The notes under the pieces are model-generated. The model ran no database searches. It was not told where the DNA came from and saw nothing but the letters and a program-made list of their open reading frames with translations. From Kitasatospora sp. GAS204B (GTDB taxonomy: Bacteria; Actinomycetota; Actinomycetes; Streptomycetales; Streptomycetaceae), in the NCBI RefSeq assembly GCF_029892155.1, contig NZ_JARZAG010000047.1:1-35507 (forward strand): 35,507 nucleotides of DNA. Direction: 5' to 3'. The first letter of the stretch is position 1, and every line of letters starts with the position of its first letter. The translations under genes and the position numbers were made by a program. Shown one piece after another: positions 33,040 to 35,507 of this stretch.

Positions 33040-33516
33040 GTGTCCGTGGGAGAGCTGGCCGGCCTGCTGGTTGCCGTGGGCTGGACCGTGCTGGTCACCC
33101 TGCTCGCCGTCGTCCTGGTGCGCCTGTCCAAGGTGCTGCGCGAGGCCACGGTGCTGGTCTCGGCCGTCACCGAGCAGGCCGTTCCGCTGCTCTCCGACGC
33201 CAGTGCCGCCGTGCGCAGCGCGCACGAGCAGCTGGAGCGGGTCGACGACATCACCGCCAACGTGCAGGACGCCGCCGCCAACGCGAACGCGCTCTCCTCC
33301 ACCGTGGCGGCCACCCTGGGCGGGCCGCTGGTCAAGCTGGCGGCGTTCAGCTACGGCGTGCGCAAGGCCGTCAACCGCCAGCAGAACACCGTGACGCTCC
33401 CTCAGCAGGGCAGCGAGCGCGAGGCGCTGGCGCAGCTGATCCGCGCCGAGGTGCGGGCCGCCACCGCCCCCAGGGGCGGCCTGCTGTCCCGGGTCCGGCG
33501 AGCCGTGAAGGGCTGA
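33040..33516 (+). CDS. DUF948-type membrane protein
   Basis: A 158-residue protein with one N-terminal membrane span (about 6-27, AGLLVAVGWTVLVTLLAVVLV). A long amphipathic helix follows (about 29-90) with regularly spaced Val, Leu and Ala (SKVLREATVLVSAVTEQAVPLLSD pattern, split here), matching the DUF948 plan. The C-terminus is basic (SRVRRAVKG). The GTG at 33040 has AAGGGAG six bases upstream. It is six bases from the next gene and upstream of alaS. Function unknown; DUF948 proteins are found in actinobacteria and Firmicutes as short membrane-bound coiled coils. Confidence 0.85.
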   Translation: MSVGELAGLLVAVGWTVLVTLLAVVLVRLSKVLREATVLVSAVTEQAVPLLSDASAAVRSAHEQLERVDDITANVQDAAANANALSSTVAATLGGPLVKLAAFSYGVRKAVNRQQNTVTLPQQGSEREALAQLIRAEVRAATAPRGGLLSRVRRAVKG

Positions 33517-33522
33517 TGCACC

Positions 33523-33924
33523 GTGGTACGACGCATCTTCTGGATGACGGTCGGCGCCGGCGCCGCCGTCTGGGCCATGAACAAGGCGAACGAGGCGACC
33601 CGCCGACTCACCCCTGACAGCCTGTCAGGCGCCGCCGCGCGCGGTGCGCTGCACCTGGGCGACACGGCCAAGCGGTTCGCGCTGGACGTGCGGGCCGGCA
33701 TGGCCGAGCGCGAGGAGCAGCTGCGGGCCGACCTCGGGCTGGACGGCACCGCGGTGGTCGAGCCGCCCGCCCGGCGCGCGCGCGCCGGTGGCGCGGGCCG
33801 AGCTATCAAGGCGGCGCCTGGACAACCCCCGGTCGCCGCCCTGCCCCCGTCGCGCGTCATCACCCCCCACGTCATCGCCTCAACACCCCGCCAGCTCGAT
33901 CAGCGCCGGGGTCAGCACCCTTAA
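33523..33924 (+). CDS. DUF6167-type small hypothetical protein
   Basis: A 133-residue protein. It begins with a short hydrophobic segment (about 5-19, IFWMTVGAGAAVWAM) followed by an amphipathic helix (NKANEATRRLTPDSL) and RFALDVRAGMAEREEQLRADLGLD. The last 55 residues are Pro/Ala/Arg-rich and look disordered. I recognise it as the small protein that regularly sits just before alaS in streptomycetes; no function is known to me. The GTG at 33523 has GAAGGG at a rather long distance (about 13 bases), so translation may depend on coupling to the DUF948 gene. It ends 15 bases before alaS. Confidence 0.8.
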   Translation: MVRRIFWMTVGAGAAVWAMNKANEATRRLTPDSLSGAAARGALHLGDTAKRFALDVRAGMAEREEQLRADLGLDGTAVVEPPARRARAGGAGRAIKAAPGQPPVAALPPSRVITPHVIASTPRQLDQRRGQHP

Positions 33925-33939
33925 CCGGAAGGACCACTC

Positions 33940-35507
<1,568 letters not shown>

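Overview
This 35.5 kb window is a core-genome segment of a high-GC actinomycete of the family Streptomycetaceae. The evidence is GC-saturated third codon positions, many GTG and TTG starts, the sporulation gene ssgB, and a gene order (ssgB, tRNA-Val, thrS, HIT protein, pgsA, PIM acyltransferase, pimA, pdxST, yebC, ruvCAB, yajC-secDF, apt, relA, cyclophilin, hisS, aspS, rpsD, alaS) that I know from Streptomyces chromosomes. Part of it (thrS, HIT, pgsA, acyltransferase, pimA) also matches Mycobacterium. I cannot place the genus firmly; Streptomyces, Kitasatospora and Streptacidiphilus are all possible.

Layout. Positions 1-700 (minus strand) hold the edge of a probable GAF/SpoIIE-type regulator and ssgB. 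Positions 1030-1443 hold two identical tRNA-Val(CAC) genes, each with its own terminator. A DnaQ-like exonuclease (minus) then faces away from thrS. From 4667 to 11073 come an Ap4A-type HIT protein, a large uncharacterised membrane protein (minus), a DCC thiol-oxidoreductase, and the phosphatidylinositol mannoside operon pgsA-patA-pimA followed by a LemA-like membrane protein. Positions 11259-12908 carry the PLP synthase pair pdxS/pdxT. Positions 12988-16339 carry yebC and ruvC-ruvA-ruvB (Holliday junction processing). Positions 16498-23193 run yajC-secD-secF-apt-relA, joining protein export to purine salvage and (p)ppGpp metabolism. Positions 23278-25553 (minus) carry a DUF349 coiled-coil protein and a membrane-anchored cyclophilin. 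Positions 25768-30536 carry an MBL-fold hydrolase, hisS, aspS and a PPK2 polyphosphate kinase. The right end has rarA, rpsD with a long structured leader, two small membrane-associated proteins (DUF948 and DUF6167 types), and alaS, which is cut by the window edge.

The genes work together as housekeeping functions: charging of Thr, His, Asp (and perhaps Asn) and Ala tRNAs; recombination and fork repair; Sec secretion; stringent response; PIM lipid synthesis; and vitamin B6 synthesis. Regulation visible in the sequence consists of many -10 hexamers of the TAGGNT and TACCAT types, several positioned for leaderless transcription, and GC-rich hairpin terminators mostly without a U-tract.

I found no mobile element, CRISPR array, defence island or biosynthetic cluster, and no clear new multi-gene system. 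The items most worth a second look are the rpsD leader with an internal terminator-like hairpin, the minisatellite tail of ruvB with atypical codons, the four-copy GGTGCAC motif upstream of thrS, the unknown membrane protein at 5312-6958, and the left-edge reading frame that has no usable start codon.
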